Of a stretch of 64,000 nt of DNA, positions 26,672 through 34,730 are shown piece by piece. The stretch lies in the NCBI RefSeq assembly GCF_022179385.1, contig NZ_BPQS01000005.1, positions 62,001 through 126,000 on the forward strand, read 5' to 3'. Position 1 is the first letter of the stretch. The number at the start of each line of letters is the position of its first letter. The notes beneath the pieces are model-generated. The model was not told where the DNA came from. It did not search any database and saw nothing but the letters and a program-made list of their open reading frames with translations. Source of the stretch: Methylobacterium longum (lineage in GTDB: Bacteria; Pseudomonadota; Alphaproteobacteria; Rhizobiales; Beijerinckiaceae). The position numbers and the translations under genes were made by a program.

Positions 26672-26722
26672 GCGGTACGGACAAGGGGCGGGTCCGCGCT
26701 CCCGGGCGGGAGAGGGGGCTCG
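26672..26722. repeat. Possible degenerate family 2 palindromic repeat
   Basis: GGGGCGGGTCCGCGCTCCCGGGCGGGAGAGGGGG resembles the distal half of the family 2 elements at 20660 and 24030. Only part of the element is recognisable. Confidence 0.45.
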
Positions 26723-26761
26723 TCGCGCGACCGGCGGACACGGGGATGCCGGACCCGCACA

Positions 26762-27637
26762 TCACCGTCGCCCCAGCAGGCCCTGCGGGCGCAGGTACAT
26801 GACGGCGACCAGCAGCAGCAGGGCCGGGATCACCCGGTAGGCCGGCGAGACCAGGTAGGCGGTGGCGGTCTCGAGGTAGCCGACCACGTAGGCGGCGATC
26901 AGCGAGCCGGTGACGCTGCCCAGCCCCCCCAGCACCACGATCGAGAAGGCGCTCGCCGTGAGGGGCCCCACGGAATACGACGACACCCCGAGGAACATCC
27001 CGAGCAGCACCCCGGCGATGCCGGCGAGCAGGCCGTAGATCGCCCAGACCGCCACGTAGATCTTGCCCATGTCGTGGCCGAGCAGCGTCACGCCGCGCGG
27101 GTTCATGGAGGCGGCGAGCAGGACCTTGCCGGCCCGCGCCCGGTTCACGAACAGCCAGAGCAGGGCGATCACCACCCAGCAGATCACCGCGGTGAACAGC
27201 TCGTTCTTGGGCGTGCGCACCCCGGCGATCTCGACCACGCCCTCGACGATCGGCAGCACGGTCTTGGGATTGTCGGTGAAGAAGTAGGCCACCAGCTCCT
27301 GGATCATGATCCCCCAGAGCAGGGTGCCGGTGAGGACGAAGATCTCCTTCTCCTCCCGCGGGATCGCCCGGCTGCGCTCGATCGGCGCGACCACCGCGAA
27401 GTAGGTGACGAGGGCGCCCGCGAGCCCGCAGAGGATGCCGATCGCCGCGCCCGCGTAGGAGCCGAGCCCGAACAGCGCGGAGGCCGCCCAGGCCGCCACC
27501 GCGGCCATGACCATCAGGGCGCCGTGGGTCAGGTTGAGGACGCCCGAGACGCCGAAGATCAGGGTGAAGCCCATCGCGCCGAGCGCGTAGAGGGCCGAGA
27601 TGGCGAAGCCATCGACGAGGATCTGGAGGCCGATCAC
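26762..27637 (-). CDS. Branched-chain amino-acid-type ABC transporter permease, LivH family
   Basis: The 291-aa permease has about eight helices. LivH signatures include ALGAMGFTLIFGVSGVLNLTHG near the N terminus and IVVLGGLGSVTGSLIAA toward the end. Start is a GTG at 27637 preceded by GGGAGAG. It lies 19 bp after the binding-protein gene, so both are co-transcribed. The substrate is probably not a simple branched-chain amino acid, because this family also carries aromatic acids, amides and urea. Confidence 0.92.
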   Translation of the reverse strand: MIGLQILVDGFAISALYALGAMGFTLIFGVSGVLNLTHGALMVMAAVAAWAASALFGLGSYAGAAIGILCGLAGALVTYFAVVAPIERSRAIPREEKEIFVLTGTLLWGIMIQELVAYFFTDNPKTVLPIVEGVVEIAGVRTPKNELFTAVICWVVIALLWLFVNRARAGKVLLAASMNPRGVTLLGHDMGKIYVAVWAIYGLLAGIAGVLLGMFLGVSSYSVGPLTASAFSIVVLGGLGSVTGSLIAAYVVGYLETATAYLVSPAYRVIPALLLLVAVMYLRPQGLLGRR

Positions 27638-27656
27638 CGCGCTCTCCCGCCCCGGC

Positions 27657-28916
27657 CTACTGCACCACCGCCTTCACCGCAGGGGGCAGGATCATGGCCC
27701 CGTTGGCGGTCGCCGCCGGCCAGATCGCCACCTGCTTGCCGTTCTGCCACTGCCCGAGGACGCTGGTCATCAGGCCGGGCCCGTACTGGATCGAGTGGGT
27801 GAACGGGTCGTCCTTGCCGTAGAACTTGAGATGCCCGACCGTGCCGACGTAGTCGGTCTTCTCCAGGGCATCGACGAGCTTGTCGGCCTCCGTGGAGCCC
27901 GCCCGCCGGATCGCCTCCGCGGTGTAGTACGTGGCGTCGTACGCCATGTACCCCGCGTAGGACGGCGCCCCGCCGAAGCGCTTGGTGAAGGCCTCGGCGA
28001 AGGGGATCGTCTTCTCGGTGAGCGCCACGCCCGGCAGCGCCACGCTGTCGAACAGCACGCCCTGCGTGCCGCCGTTGGTGTTGGCCCAGAAGGTCGAGGA
28101 GGTCGCCTGGCCGCTGATGCCGGTCATGGCGATCGGGACCTGCTGGTTCTGCCACTGAACGGTCGGCTGCACGCCGACATGGGCGATGCCGGTGACGATC
28201 AGGTCCGGCTTGGCCGCCTCGATCTTGTTGTAGATCGGCGTGAAGTCGCCCGTGTCCGGCGAGAAGCGGACGTGCTCCACCACCTTGAGCCCGGATTTCG
28301 GCAGACATTCCTGGTAGGCGGCGTCGAGCGGCCGGGTCCAGGCCGCGTCCTCGCTCATGATCGCCGCCGTCTTGGCCTTGAGCTTCTCGACCAGCACCTC
28401 CTTGGCCGAGTCGCAGACCGCCTGCGCCAGGGCGTGCGAGGTCAGGTAGCCGTGGAAGGTGTACTTGTTGCGCGCGTAATCCTTGTGGACCGCGACGCTG
28501 ATCTCGTTCGAGGCCGCGCCCGGCGTGATCATCGGCGTCTTGAGCCGGGCCGCCCAGGGCATCAGCGCCAGCACGACCTCCGAGATGTAGCTGGCGATGA
28601 CGAAGTTGACCTTGTCCTCGGAGACCGCCCGCTGGAAGGCCCGGACCGCGTCGGAGGCGGAGGACTTGTCGTCGTAGGTGACGACCTGGATCTGGCGCCC
28701 GTCGATGCCGCCCTGGGCGTTGATCTCGTCGGCGGCGAGCTGCACGGCCTGCGGGATCGAGGCCCCGGCCACGGACTGCGCCTCGGCGATCACGCCGATC
28801 TTGATCGGGTCGGCGGCGTGCGCCGGCCCCGCGAGCGGGGAAGCCGTCGCCAGCAGTGCGGGCAGCATGCGCCGGATCGGGACGCGCCGGGAGGCTGCGC
28901 GCGCGGGCTCGGACAT
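27657..28916 (-). CDS. Periplasmic binding protein of a LivJ-type ABC transporter
   Basis: The 419-aa product starts with a twin-Arg-containing but Sec-like signal peptide (RMLPALLATASPLAGPAHA, cleaved near residue 37) and continues as a Leu/Ile/Val-type periplasmic binding protein (IKIGVIAEAQSVAGASI, VTYDDKSSASDAV). ATG 28916 follows AGAGGAAACGCCG. It is the first gene of the - strand transporter operon and faces an outer-membrane protein gene across a 320-bp divergent region. Ligand unknown. Confidence 0.9.
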   Translation of the reverse strand: MSEPARAASRRVPIRRMLPALLATASPLAGPAHAADPIKIGVIAEAQSVAGASIPQAVQLAADEINAQGGIDGRQIQVVTYDDKSSASDAVRAFQRAVSEDKVNFVIASYISEVVLALMPWAARLKTPMITPGAASNEISVAVHKDYARNKYTFHGYLTSHALAQAVCDSAKEVLVEKLKAKTAAIMSEDAAWTRPLDAAYQECLPKSGLKVVEHVRFSPDTGDFTPIYNKIEAAKPDLIVTGIAHVGVQPTVQWQNQQVPIAMTGISGQATSSTFWANTNGGTQGVLFDSVALPGVALTEKTIPFAEAFTKRFGGAPSYAGYMAYDATYYTAEAIRRAGSTEADKLVDALEKTDYVGTVGHLKFYGKDDPFTHSIQYGPGLMTSVLGQWQNGKQVAIWPAATANGAMILPPAVKAVVQ

Positions 28917-29236
28917 CGGCGTTTCCTCTCGTCGTGCCCGCATTCTTTATTCGCAGGCTTGGGGGGACTGTAGCCGGGGCTCGACGGATCACAAGGGCCG
29001 GCCGGTCCGGGGCGGGTGACGTTTCCGGCGAGTCGTTGGCTGCGCGATTTCCGCCGCCGGGATTGTTGCGCCCCGGCAACCCGCACCGCGTTTCCGGCAA
29101 CCGCCGGCGGCTCCGGGCCCGCGCGAGCGCCCCGTCCGCATCGGAGCCCAGCTTCGGCACAGCCAGATGGTGTCGCGTCCGTTCCCGACCGAGCCCGGCC
29201 GCAGGGCGCCGCGCAGCATCGGACGGGAGGGGCGCC
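28917..29236. other. Divergent intergenic region between binding protein and outer-membrane protein genes
   Basis: This 320-bp region should hold promoters for both directions. The least GC-rich part is near 28935-28965 (CATTCTTTATTCG). I find no convincing inverted repeat or recognised operator, and no ORF with a plausible ribosome binding site. Confidence 0.5.
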
Positions 29237-30214
29237 ATGCTCAGACGTACAACGACCGCCGCACTGGCGCTGACCGCCCCGTTCCTGGCCGTGACCGGCC
29301 AGGCGCACGCCGCCGCCGTGACCCAGCCCGGAGAGCAGGTCGGCCTCGCGCCGGGCCTGCCGCTGCCGGAGGGATTCTACGCCTTCGACACGTTCAGCTG
29401 GGGACGGGCCGACCGCCGCGACGCCGCCGAGGTGGGCGTCAACATCCCGTTCCTGATCTACGCGTCGCCACTCAAGATTCTTGGTGCGCGCGTCGAGCCG
29501 GTGGTCGCGTTCCCGTCGGTGTTCATCAACACCCACTTCCCCGCCCCGGTCCCCAACCGGGACGTCAGCACCTTCTACACGCCGTTCCTCGGCAACATCT
29601 TCGCGTGGAACCTCGGCGGCGGCCTCGGCGTGTCGTACATCGCGGGCGCCTACCTGCCGTACGGCGACCGCGGCTCGCTCGGGCTCGGCCTCCGGGGCAC
29701 GCCGCTGCTGCCGCAATCCGCGTCGGCGACGCTGACCCAGCGCGTCGCCGCCACCTACGTGGGCGACGGCAGCCTCAACCTCTCGGCCATCCTCACCTAC
29801 AACCGTCCCTTCGACGCGCATGGCCGGTTCGGCGGCACCGTCGGGACGGCGATCGGGCCGATCCCGGTGGCCGACCAGATCAACCTCGATCTCACCGCCA
29901 CCAAGAAGTTCGGGAAGTTCGAGATCGGCGCCGTGGCGTACGGCTACACCGACCTGCCGGTGAACCGCCGCGACCGCCTGTTCAGCCGCTTCCAGCGGGA
30001 CGGGTACATCGCGGCCGGCGGCCTCGTCGGCTACGATTTCGGGCGCGTGATCCTGCAGACCTTCGTGACGCGCGAGATCGTCGCGCGCGACACCCTCAAC
30101 GCCGCCGGGCAGCGCCAGCACAACGAGGAGACCCGGGGCTGGTTTCGGGTGATCGTGCCCTTCCCGGTGGCGAGCGCGGCGGCGGCACCCGAGCCGCTGC
30201 TCCGCAAGGACTAG
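29237..30214 (+). CDS. Outer-membrane channel-like protein (MetA-pathway of phenol degradation / transporter family)
   Basis: The 325-aa protein has an N-terminal signal peptide (TAALALTAPFLAVTGQAHA, cleavage near residue 26) and a beta-rich remainder with alternating aromatic/hydrophobic strands. Strand-like segments include AAEVGVNIPFLIYASP, GLGVSYIAGAYLPYG and FRVIVPFPV, ending in an outer-membrane barrel-like pattern. It fits the family called MetA-pathway of phenol degradation, thought to bring hydrophobic or aromatic compounds across the outer membrane. A GGGAGGGG lies before the ATG. The divergent ABC transporter suggests a joint uptake route. Confidence 0.78.
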   Translation: MLRRTTTAALALTAPFLAVTGQAHAAAVTQPGEQVGLAPGLPLPEGFYAFDTFSWGRADRRDAAEVGVNIPFLIYASPLKILGARVEPVVAFPSVFINTHFPAPVPNRDVSTFYTPFLGNIFAWNLGGGLGVSYIAGAYLPYGDRGSLGLGLRGTPLLPQSASATLTQRVAATYVGDGSLNLSAILTYNRPFDAHGRFGGTVGTAIGPIPVADQINLDLTATKKFGKFEIGAVAYGYTDLPVNRRDRLFSRFQRDGYIAAGGLVGYDFGRVILQTFVTREIVARDTLNAAGQRQHNEETRGWFRVIVPFPVASAAAAPEPLLRKD

Positions 30215-30723
30215 GCGCTCTCCGCCGAGGCGGGCTCCGGTTCGGCGCCCGGGACCCGGATCCGAGCCCGGGTGCGGCGCCACGGTACACGGGACCGAGG
30301 CGGCCGGTGGCGATCCTCCAGCCCTTCCCTCATCCGGCGGTGGCGGCGCGGAGCGCCGGCCTCGAAGGGGCGCTCCGGATGGCGCGGCGATCCCTGGATG
30401 ACTCCTTCGACGCCCGCTGAAGCGGGCCCTTCATCATCATGGGTCGGACAGGATCACCCGATCACCGTGCATCGGGGCGCTGTCGCGCACCGGGATGCGG
30501 CCCGACCGGGCTCGGCCCCGAGATCCGCCGCGGGTTTCACGCGGGCCGCCCTGTCCGCATCGGGACTATCGAGCCCGGCCCCGCGGGCCTAGGTTCCCGG
30601 CAGATCCGCGACGCGCGGACCGGACGGCCTCGCAGAAGGGCGCGGACAGGTGAGGAACGCACGCATGGCCGCGCCCGGGACCATCCCGGGCCGCGGCCCC
30701 CGGCCCCGCCGGGGACGGACCCC
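30215..30723. other. Intergenic region before the cyclase-family gene
   Basis: This 509-bp gap contains a short CCCGGG-armed inverted repeat soon after the outer-membrane gene (about 30257-30282), a diverged family 1 palindromic repeat (30325-30444), and about 280 bp without recognisable structure. Open frames through it lack ribosome binding sites and family resemblance. Confidence 0.55.
30325..30444. repeat. Dispersed palindromic repeat, family 1, copy B (diverged)
   Basis: CCCTCATCC at the left, central GCCTCGAAGGGGCGCTCC and ACTCCTTCGACGCCCGC, then TTCATCATCATGGG at the right. The outer arms are less perfect than in copies A and D. Confidence 0.6.
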
Positions 30724-31749
30724 ATGAGCCTGCGCTGGACCCGGCGGCCCGAGGGCTCGACCTGGGGGGATTTCGGGCCCGACGACGAGCGCGGGCGCCT
30801 GAACCTGCTGACCCCCGAGAAGGTGCGGCAGGGCGTGGCCGAGGTGCGCGAAGGGCTCACCTTCTGCCTCAGCCTGCCGCTGGACCTGCCGGGCGGCAAC
30901 GTCCTCAATCCGCGCCGCCACCCGCCGCAGATCACCCCGACCCGCCGCGCCAACGGCCGGCCGAACATGAACTTCCCGGTCTGCGAGGAGGTCGACGGCG
31001 CCACCGACGTGATCTGCGACGACCGGGCGCTGATCCACCTGCAATACTCGACGCAGTGGGATTCCCTCGCCCATGTCGGCTCGCTCTTCGACGCGGACGG
31101 CACCGGGGCGGGCCCCACCTTCTACAACGGCTTCCGGGGCGGGCACGACATCGTCGGGCCGGAGAGCGCCGCGGCGGCCGACCAGCCGTCCCGGGCGAAG
31201 CGGCTCGGCATCGAGCGCCTGGCCGAGACCGGCATGCAGGGCCGGGCCGTGATGATCGACCTGCGCGCCCATCTCGGCGACGCCAAGGTGAAGGTCGGCT
31301 ACGACCAGCTCGCCCGGATCCTGGAGGCCGACGGCGTCGTGGTCGAGCCCGGCGACATGGTCTGCCTGCACACGGGCTTCGCCGAGCGGCTGATCGCCAT
31401 GGGCGGCGCGCCGGACCCGACGCGGGTGCACAACCTCTGCGCGGGACTGGACGGCCGGGATCCACGGTTGCTGGACTGGATCACCCGCACCGGCCTGTGC
31501 GCGCTGATCGCCGACAACTACGCGGTGGAGGCCTACCCGGCCGGACCCGGCCCCGCCTGCTGCGCGACGCTGCCGCTCCACGAGCACTGCCTGTTCAAGC
31601 TCGGGGTCAATCTCGGCGAGCTCTGGCACCTGACGCCGCTGGCCGAGTGGCTGCGCGCCAACGGCCGCAGCCGCTTCCTGCTCACCGCTCCGCCCCTGCG
31701 CCTGCCGGGCGCGGTCGGCTCGCCGACGACCCCGATCGCCACGGTGTGA
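30724..31749 (+). CDS. Cyclase-family (kynurenine formamidase-like) hydrolase
   Basis: The 341-aa protein belongs to the bacterial cyclase/arylformamidase-like family, metal-dependent hydrolases that act on amides, lactones or cyclic ketones. The metal-site region appears as QYSTQWDSLAHVGS in place of the common HxGTHxDxxxH, with other candidate ligands in LPLHEHCLFKLGVNLGE. The lack of the standard HxGTH pattern puts it in a divergent clade. ATG 30724 begins MSLRWTRRPEG. It starts a + strand group with dehydrogenase, SDR and BKACE genes, separated from them by a family 1 repeat. Confidence 0.82.
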   Translation: MSLRWTRRPEGSTWGDFGPDDERGRLNLLTPEKVRQGVAEVREGLTFCLSLPLDLPGGNVLNPRRHPPQITPTRRANGRPNMNFPVCEEVDGATDVICDDRALIHLQYSTQWDSLAHVGSLFDADGTGAGPTFYNGFRGGHDIVGPESAAAADQPSRAKRLGIERLAETGMQGRAVMIDLRAHLGDAKVKVGYDQLARILEADGVVVEPGDMVCLHTGFAERLIAMGGAPDPTRVHNLCAGLDGRDPRLLDWITRTGLCALIADNYAVEAYPAGPGPACCATLPLHEHCLFKLGVNLGELWHLTPLAEWLRANGRSRFLLTAPPLRLPGAVGSPTTPIATV

Positions 31750-31786
31750 GGGAAGGGGAGCATGCCCGTTCGGTCCCATCGGCGCC

Positions 31787-31899
31787 CGCATCCTGAGGTG
31801 CCGACGCCCGGCGGACGCGTCGGAGGGGGGCTCCAGAAGCCGCCGGGCTGGCGGGGGGCCGCCGGCGAGGCTGCTGCGCGGCACCGCAGGATGAGGACG
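31787..31899. repeat. Dispersed palindromic repeat, family 1, copy C
   Basis: GCATCCTGAGGTGCCGACGC at the left pairs with GCGCGGCACCGCAGGATGAGG at the right; the internal part differs from copies A and D. It lies between the cyclase-family gene and the hydroxyacyl-CoA dehydrogenase gene. Confidence 0.7.
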
Positions 31900-31937
31900 T
31901 GGGTGGGCTTCTCCGCCCGGCGAACGGAGGGCGGGCC

Positions 31938-32888
31938 ATGAGCGAGATCGCGATCGTCGGCGGCGGGCTGATGGGGCACGGCATCGCCCTGGTGCTGGCG
32001 CTCCACGGGCATGCCGTGCGGATCACCGACACAAGCCCCGAGACCCGCGCCCGGGTGCCGACCCTCATGGCCTCGGCGCTCGCCACCCTGCGGGCGGCGG
32101 GGGCCGCGCCCGAAGGCTGGGATGCCGACCGGCTGGCCGGCGCCGTCCGGGTCGAGGCGGAGCTCGGCGCCGCGGTGGCCGGCGCGGGCCTCGTGATCGA
32201 GGCGATCACCGAGAACCCGGAGGCCAAGCGCGCGCTGTTCACGGAGCTCGACCGGCTCTGCGCGGCCGACGCGATCCTCGCCAGCAACACCAGCTACCTC
32301 GACGTCTTCCCGCTGATCCCCGAAGCGCGGCAGGCGCGGGCGCTGATCCTGCACTGGTACACGCCGCCCTACATCGTCGACCTCGTCGACGTGGTGCCGG
32401 GGCCCGGCACGGACCCGGCGGTGGTCGCCGCGATGGACGACCTCGTGCGCGGCCTGGGCCAGGTCCCGATCGTGCTGAAGCGCTTCATCCCCGGCTACGT
32501 CGCCAACCGCATCCAGCAGGCGATCAGCGCCGAGGTGTTCCGGCTCCTCGACGAGGGCGTCGCCGCGCCGAAGGACATCGACGACGCGATCATCCACGGG
32601 CTTTCCCTGCGCATCCCGATCCTCGGCCACCTCGCCAAGGCCGACTTCACCGGGCTGGAGCTGACGCAGCGGGCTTTGGCCAACGGCAGCTACGCGCCGC
32701 CGCCGCCGCGCACCCGCTCCGAAACCCTTGACGCCCTCTGCGCCGAGGGCCGGACCGGGGTGATGGCGGGCAGGGGCTATTTCGACTGGGGCGGCCGGGA
32801 ACCCGCGGACCTGTTCCGCGAGCGCGACCGCAAGCTCCTGGCGCTCAAGGCGGCCATGGCCGGGATCGGCCGGATGGAGGGCACATGA
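31938..32888 (+). CDS. 3-hydroxyacyl-CoA dehydrogenase family protein (possible carnitine 3-dehydrogenase-like)
   Basis: The 316-aa single-function NAD-dependent dehydrogenase has Rossmann motif VGGGLMGHGIALVLALHG at the N terminus, the catalytic-loop SNTSYLDVFPL, and the C-terminal domain with IPGYVANRIQQAISAE. Length and lack of a hydratase domain separate it from FadB/FadJ. Together with the BKACE gene two places on, carnitine 3-dehydrogenase activity is one possibility; a general 3-hydroxyacid dehydrogenase is another. GGAGG precedes ATG 31938; the stop overlaps the next SDR start. Confidence 0.82.
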   Translation: MSEIAIVGGGLMGHGIALVLALHGHAVRITDTSPETRARVPTLMASALATLRAAGAAPEGWDADRLAGAVRVEAELGAAVAGAGLVIEAITENPEAKRALFTELDRLCAADAILASNTSYLDVFPLIPEARQARALILHWYTPPYIVDLVDVVPGPGTDPAVVAAMDDLVRGLGQVPIVLKRFIPGYVANRIQQAISAEVFRLLDEGVAAPKDIDDAIIHGLSLRIPILGHLAKADFTGLELTQRALANGSYAPPPPRTRSETLDALCAEGRTGVMAGRGYFDWGGREPADLFRERDRKLLALKAAMAGIGRMEGT

Positions 32889-33643
32889 TCGGGGCGGATC
32901 TGTCGGGACGGCGCATCCTCGTCACCGGGGCCTCGTCGGGGATCGGGCTGGCGACGGTGGAGATCTTCGCCCGCAACGGCGCCGCGGTGGCGCTGAACCA
33001 CCTGCCGGGGGACGCCCGCGGCCCCGACGAGGCCGCCCGGCTCGCCGGGGCGGGGCTCTCGGTGGTCGCGCTGCCCGGCGACGTGTCGGCGCCCGGCGCC
33101 GCCGAGGCGATGGTGGCGGCCGGGATCGAGCGGCTCGGCGGCCTCGACGTGCTGGTCAACAACGCCGGCACGTCGGGCACCACGACGCCCATCGCCTTCG
33201 AGGACCTCGACGCGATGACCGAGGAGTTCTGGGCCACGATCCTGGCGACGAACCTCCTCGGGCCGTTCCGCTGCGCCCGGGCCGCGTCCCCGACGCTGAA
33301 GGCGAGCCGGGGCGCCATCGTCAACACCGCCTCGGTGGCCGGGCTCGGCCGGCGCGGCTCGTCGGTGGCCTACTCGGCCAGCAAGGCCGGGCTGATCAAC
33401 CTGACCCGCAGCCTCGCCCGGGCGCTGGCGCCCGACGTGCGGGTCAACGCGGTGGCGCCCGGCCTCGTCGCAACGCCCTGGACCGAGCCCTGGTCGGAGG
33501 AGCGCAAGGCCTCGACCGTGGGCCGCACCATGCTGGGCCGCATGGCCCGGCCGGAGGACATCGCCGAGACGATCTTCTTCCTCGCCGCGGGGGCGGCCTA
33601 CATCACCGGCGAGACGATCACGGTCGACGGCGGGGCGATCTGA
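32885..33643 (+). CDS. Short-chain dehydrogenase/reductase (3-oxoacyl-ACP reductase-like)
   Basis: The 252-aa classical SDR has TGASSGIGLATVEIF, NNAGTSGTTTP, catalytic Ser in VNTASVAGLG and YSASKAGLINL, then APGLVATPWTEPW and the C-terminal YITGETITVDGG. It overlaps the dehydrogenase stop (ATGA) and is followed after 18 bp by the BKACE gene. It presumably interconverts a hydroxy and keto intermediate in the same pathway; substrate not predictable. Confidence 0.9.
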   Translation: MIGADLSGRRILVTGASSGIGLATVEIFARNGAAVALNHLPGDARGPDEAARLAGAGLSVVALPGDVSAPGAAEAMVAAGIERLGGLDVLVNNAGTSGTTTPIAFEDLDAMTEEFWATILATNLLGPFRCARAASPTLKASRGAIVNTASVAGLGRRGSSVAYSASKAGLINLTRSLARALAPDVRVNAVAPGLVATPWTEPWSEERKASTVGRTMLGRMARPEDIAETIFFLAAGAAYITGETITVDGGAI

Positions 33644-33661
33644 CGCTTGGGGAACACACGG

Positions 33662-34546
33662 ATGTCGAGCACCACCGTCATCACCTGCGCCCTCACGGGC
33701 TCCTTCGACACGCCGCGGAAGAACCCGGCGGTGCCGGTGAGCCCGCAGGCCATCGCGCAATCGGCCCTTGAGGCCGCCGCCGCCGGGGCGGCCGTGGTTC
33801 ACATCCACGTCCGCGACCCCGAGACCGCCGCGCCCAGCATGGAACTCGCCCATTACCGCGAGGTGATGGAGCGGATCCGCGAGCGGAACGCGGATGTCAT
33901 CCTCAACCTGACCACCGGGGCGGGGGGCCGGTTCGTGCCGGGCGACCCCGACCCGGCGGTCGCCGGCCCGGGTACGACCTTCGTGAATCCGGAGGCCCGC
34001 ACCCGGCATGTCGGCGCGCTGCGCCCGGAGATCTGCACCCTCGACGTCGCCACGATGAATTTCGGCGAGCACCTGTTCCTCAACACCCCCGGCCACCTGC
34101 GGGCGATGGCGGGTCACATCCGCGACGCGGGGGTGAAGCCGGAGATCGAGGTGTTCGACCTCGGCCAGATCGAGCTGGCCCGGCACCTGATCGCCGAGGG
34201 GCACCTGGCGCGGCCGCCCCTGTTCCAGATCTGCCTCGGCATCCCCTGGGGGGCGCCGGCGACCCCGGAGGCCCTGGTGGCGATGCGGGCCCGGCTGCCG
34301 GAGGACGCGGTCTGGTCGGCCTTCGGCATCGGCCGGGCGGAGTTCCCGATCCTCGCGGTGGCGGCCGGCATGGGCGGCAACGTCCGGGTCGGGCTGGAGG
34401 ACAACCTGTACCTGTCCCGCGGCACGCTCGCGCCGAGCAACGCCGCCCTGGTGGAGAAGGCCGTGAGCCTGCTGGCCCACATCGATCGCGAACCGGCCAC
34501 GCCCGATCAGGCGCGGGCGATCTTCGGGCTGGCGCCGCGGGGATAG
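33662..34546 (+). CDS. BKACE family beta-keto acid cleavage enzyme
   Basis: The 294-aa TIM-barrel protein is of the BKACE (3-keto-5-aminohexanoate cleavage, Kce-like) family, which condenses a beta-keto acid with acetyl-CoA to give acetoacetyl-CoA and a shorter product. The Zn ligands are in VVHIHVRDPET, with LNLTTGAGG and PEIEVFDLGQIE further on and a late GMGGNVRVGLEDN. Start is ATG 33662; a TTG 15 bp upstream is less likely. Known BKACE substrates include 3-keto-5-aminohexanoate and 3-dehydrocarnitine; the substrate here is open. Confidence 0.88.
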   Translation: MSSTTVITCALTGSFDTPRKNPAVPVSPQAIAQSALEAAAAGAAVVHIHVRDPETAAPSMELAHYREVMERIRERNADVILNLTTGAGGRFVPGDPDPAVAGPGTTFVNPEARTRHVGALRPEICTLDVATMNFGEHLFLNTPGHLRAMAGHIRDAGVKPEIEVFDLGQIELARHLIAEGHLARPPLFQICLGIPWGAPATPEALVAMRARLPEDAVWSAFGIGRAEFPILAVAAGMGGNVRVGLEDNLYLSRGTLAPSNAALVEKAVSLLAHIDREPATPDQARAIFGLAPRG

Positions 34547-34730
34547 GTGGCCCGCGCGCCTGCCGCGCATCTCCCGATCCCCTGCGCGGGACAGGAAAAC
34601 CCGCCCCTGACGGAACGCCCGCATCCTCACCCGCGCCGGTATCAGCCGCGATGCCCCGCGGATACTCTGCCTTCCGAGACCGCGAGCGGCGATCAACGCT
34701 GCCGCGTTCGAGAACAGCAGGGAGAGAAAC

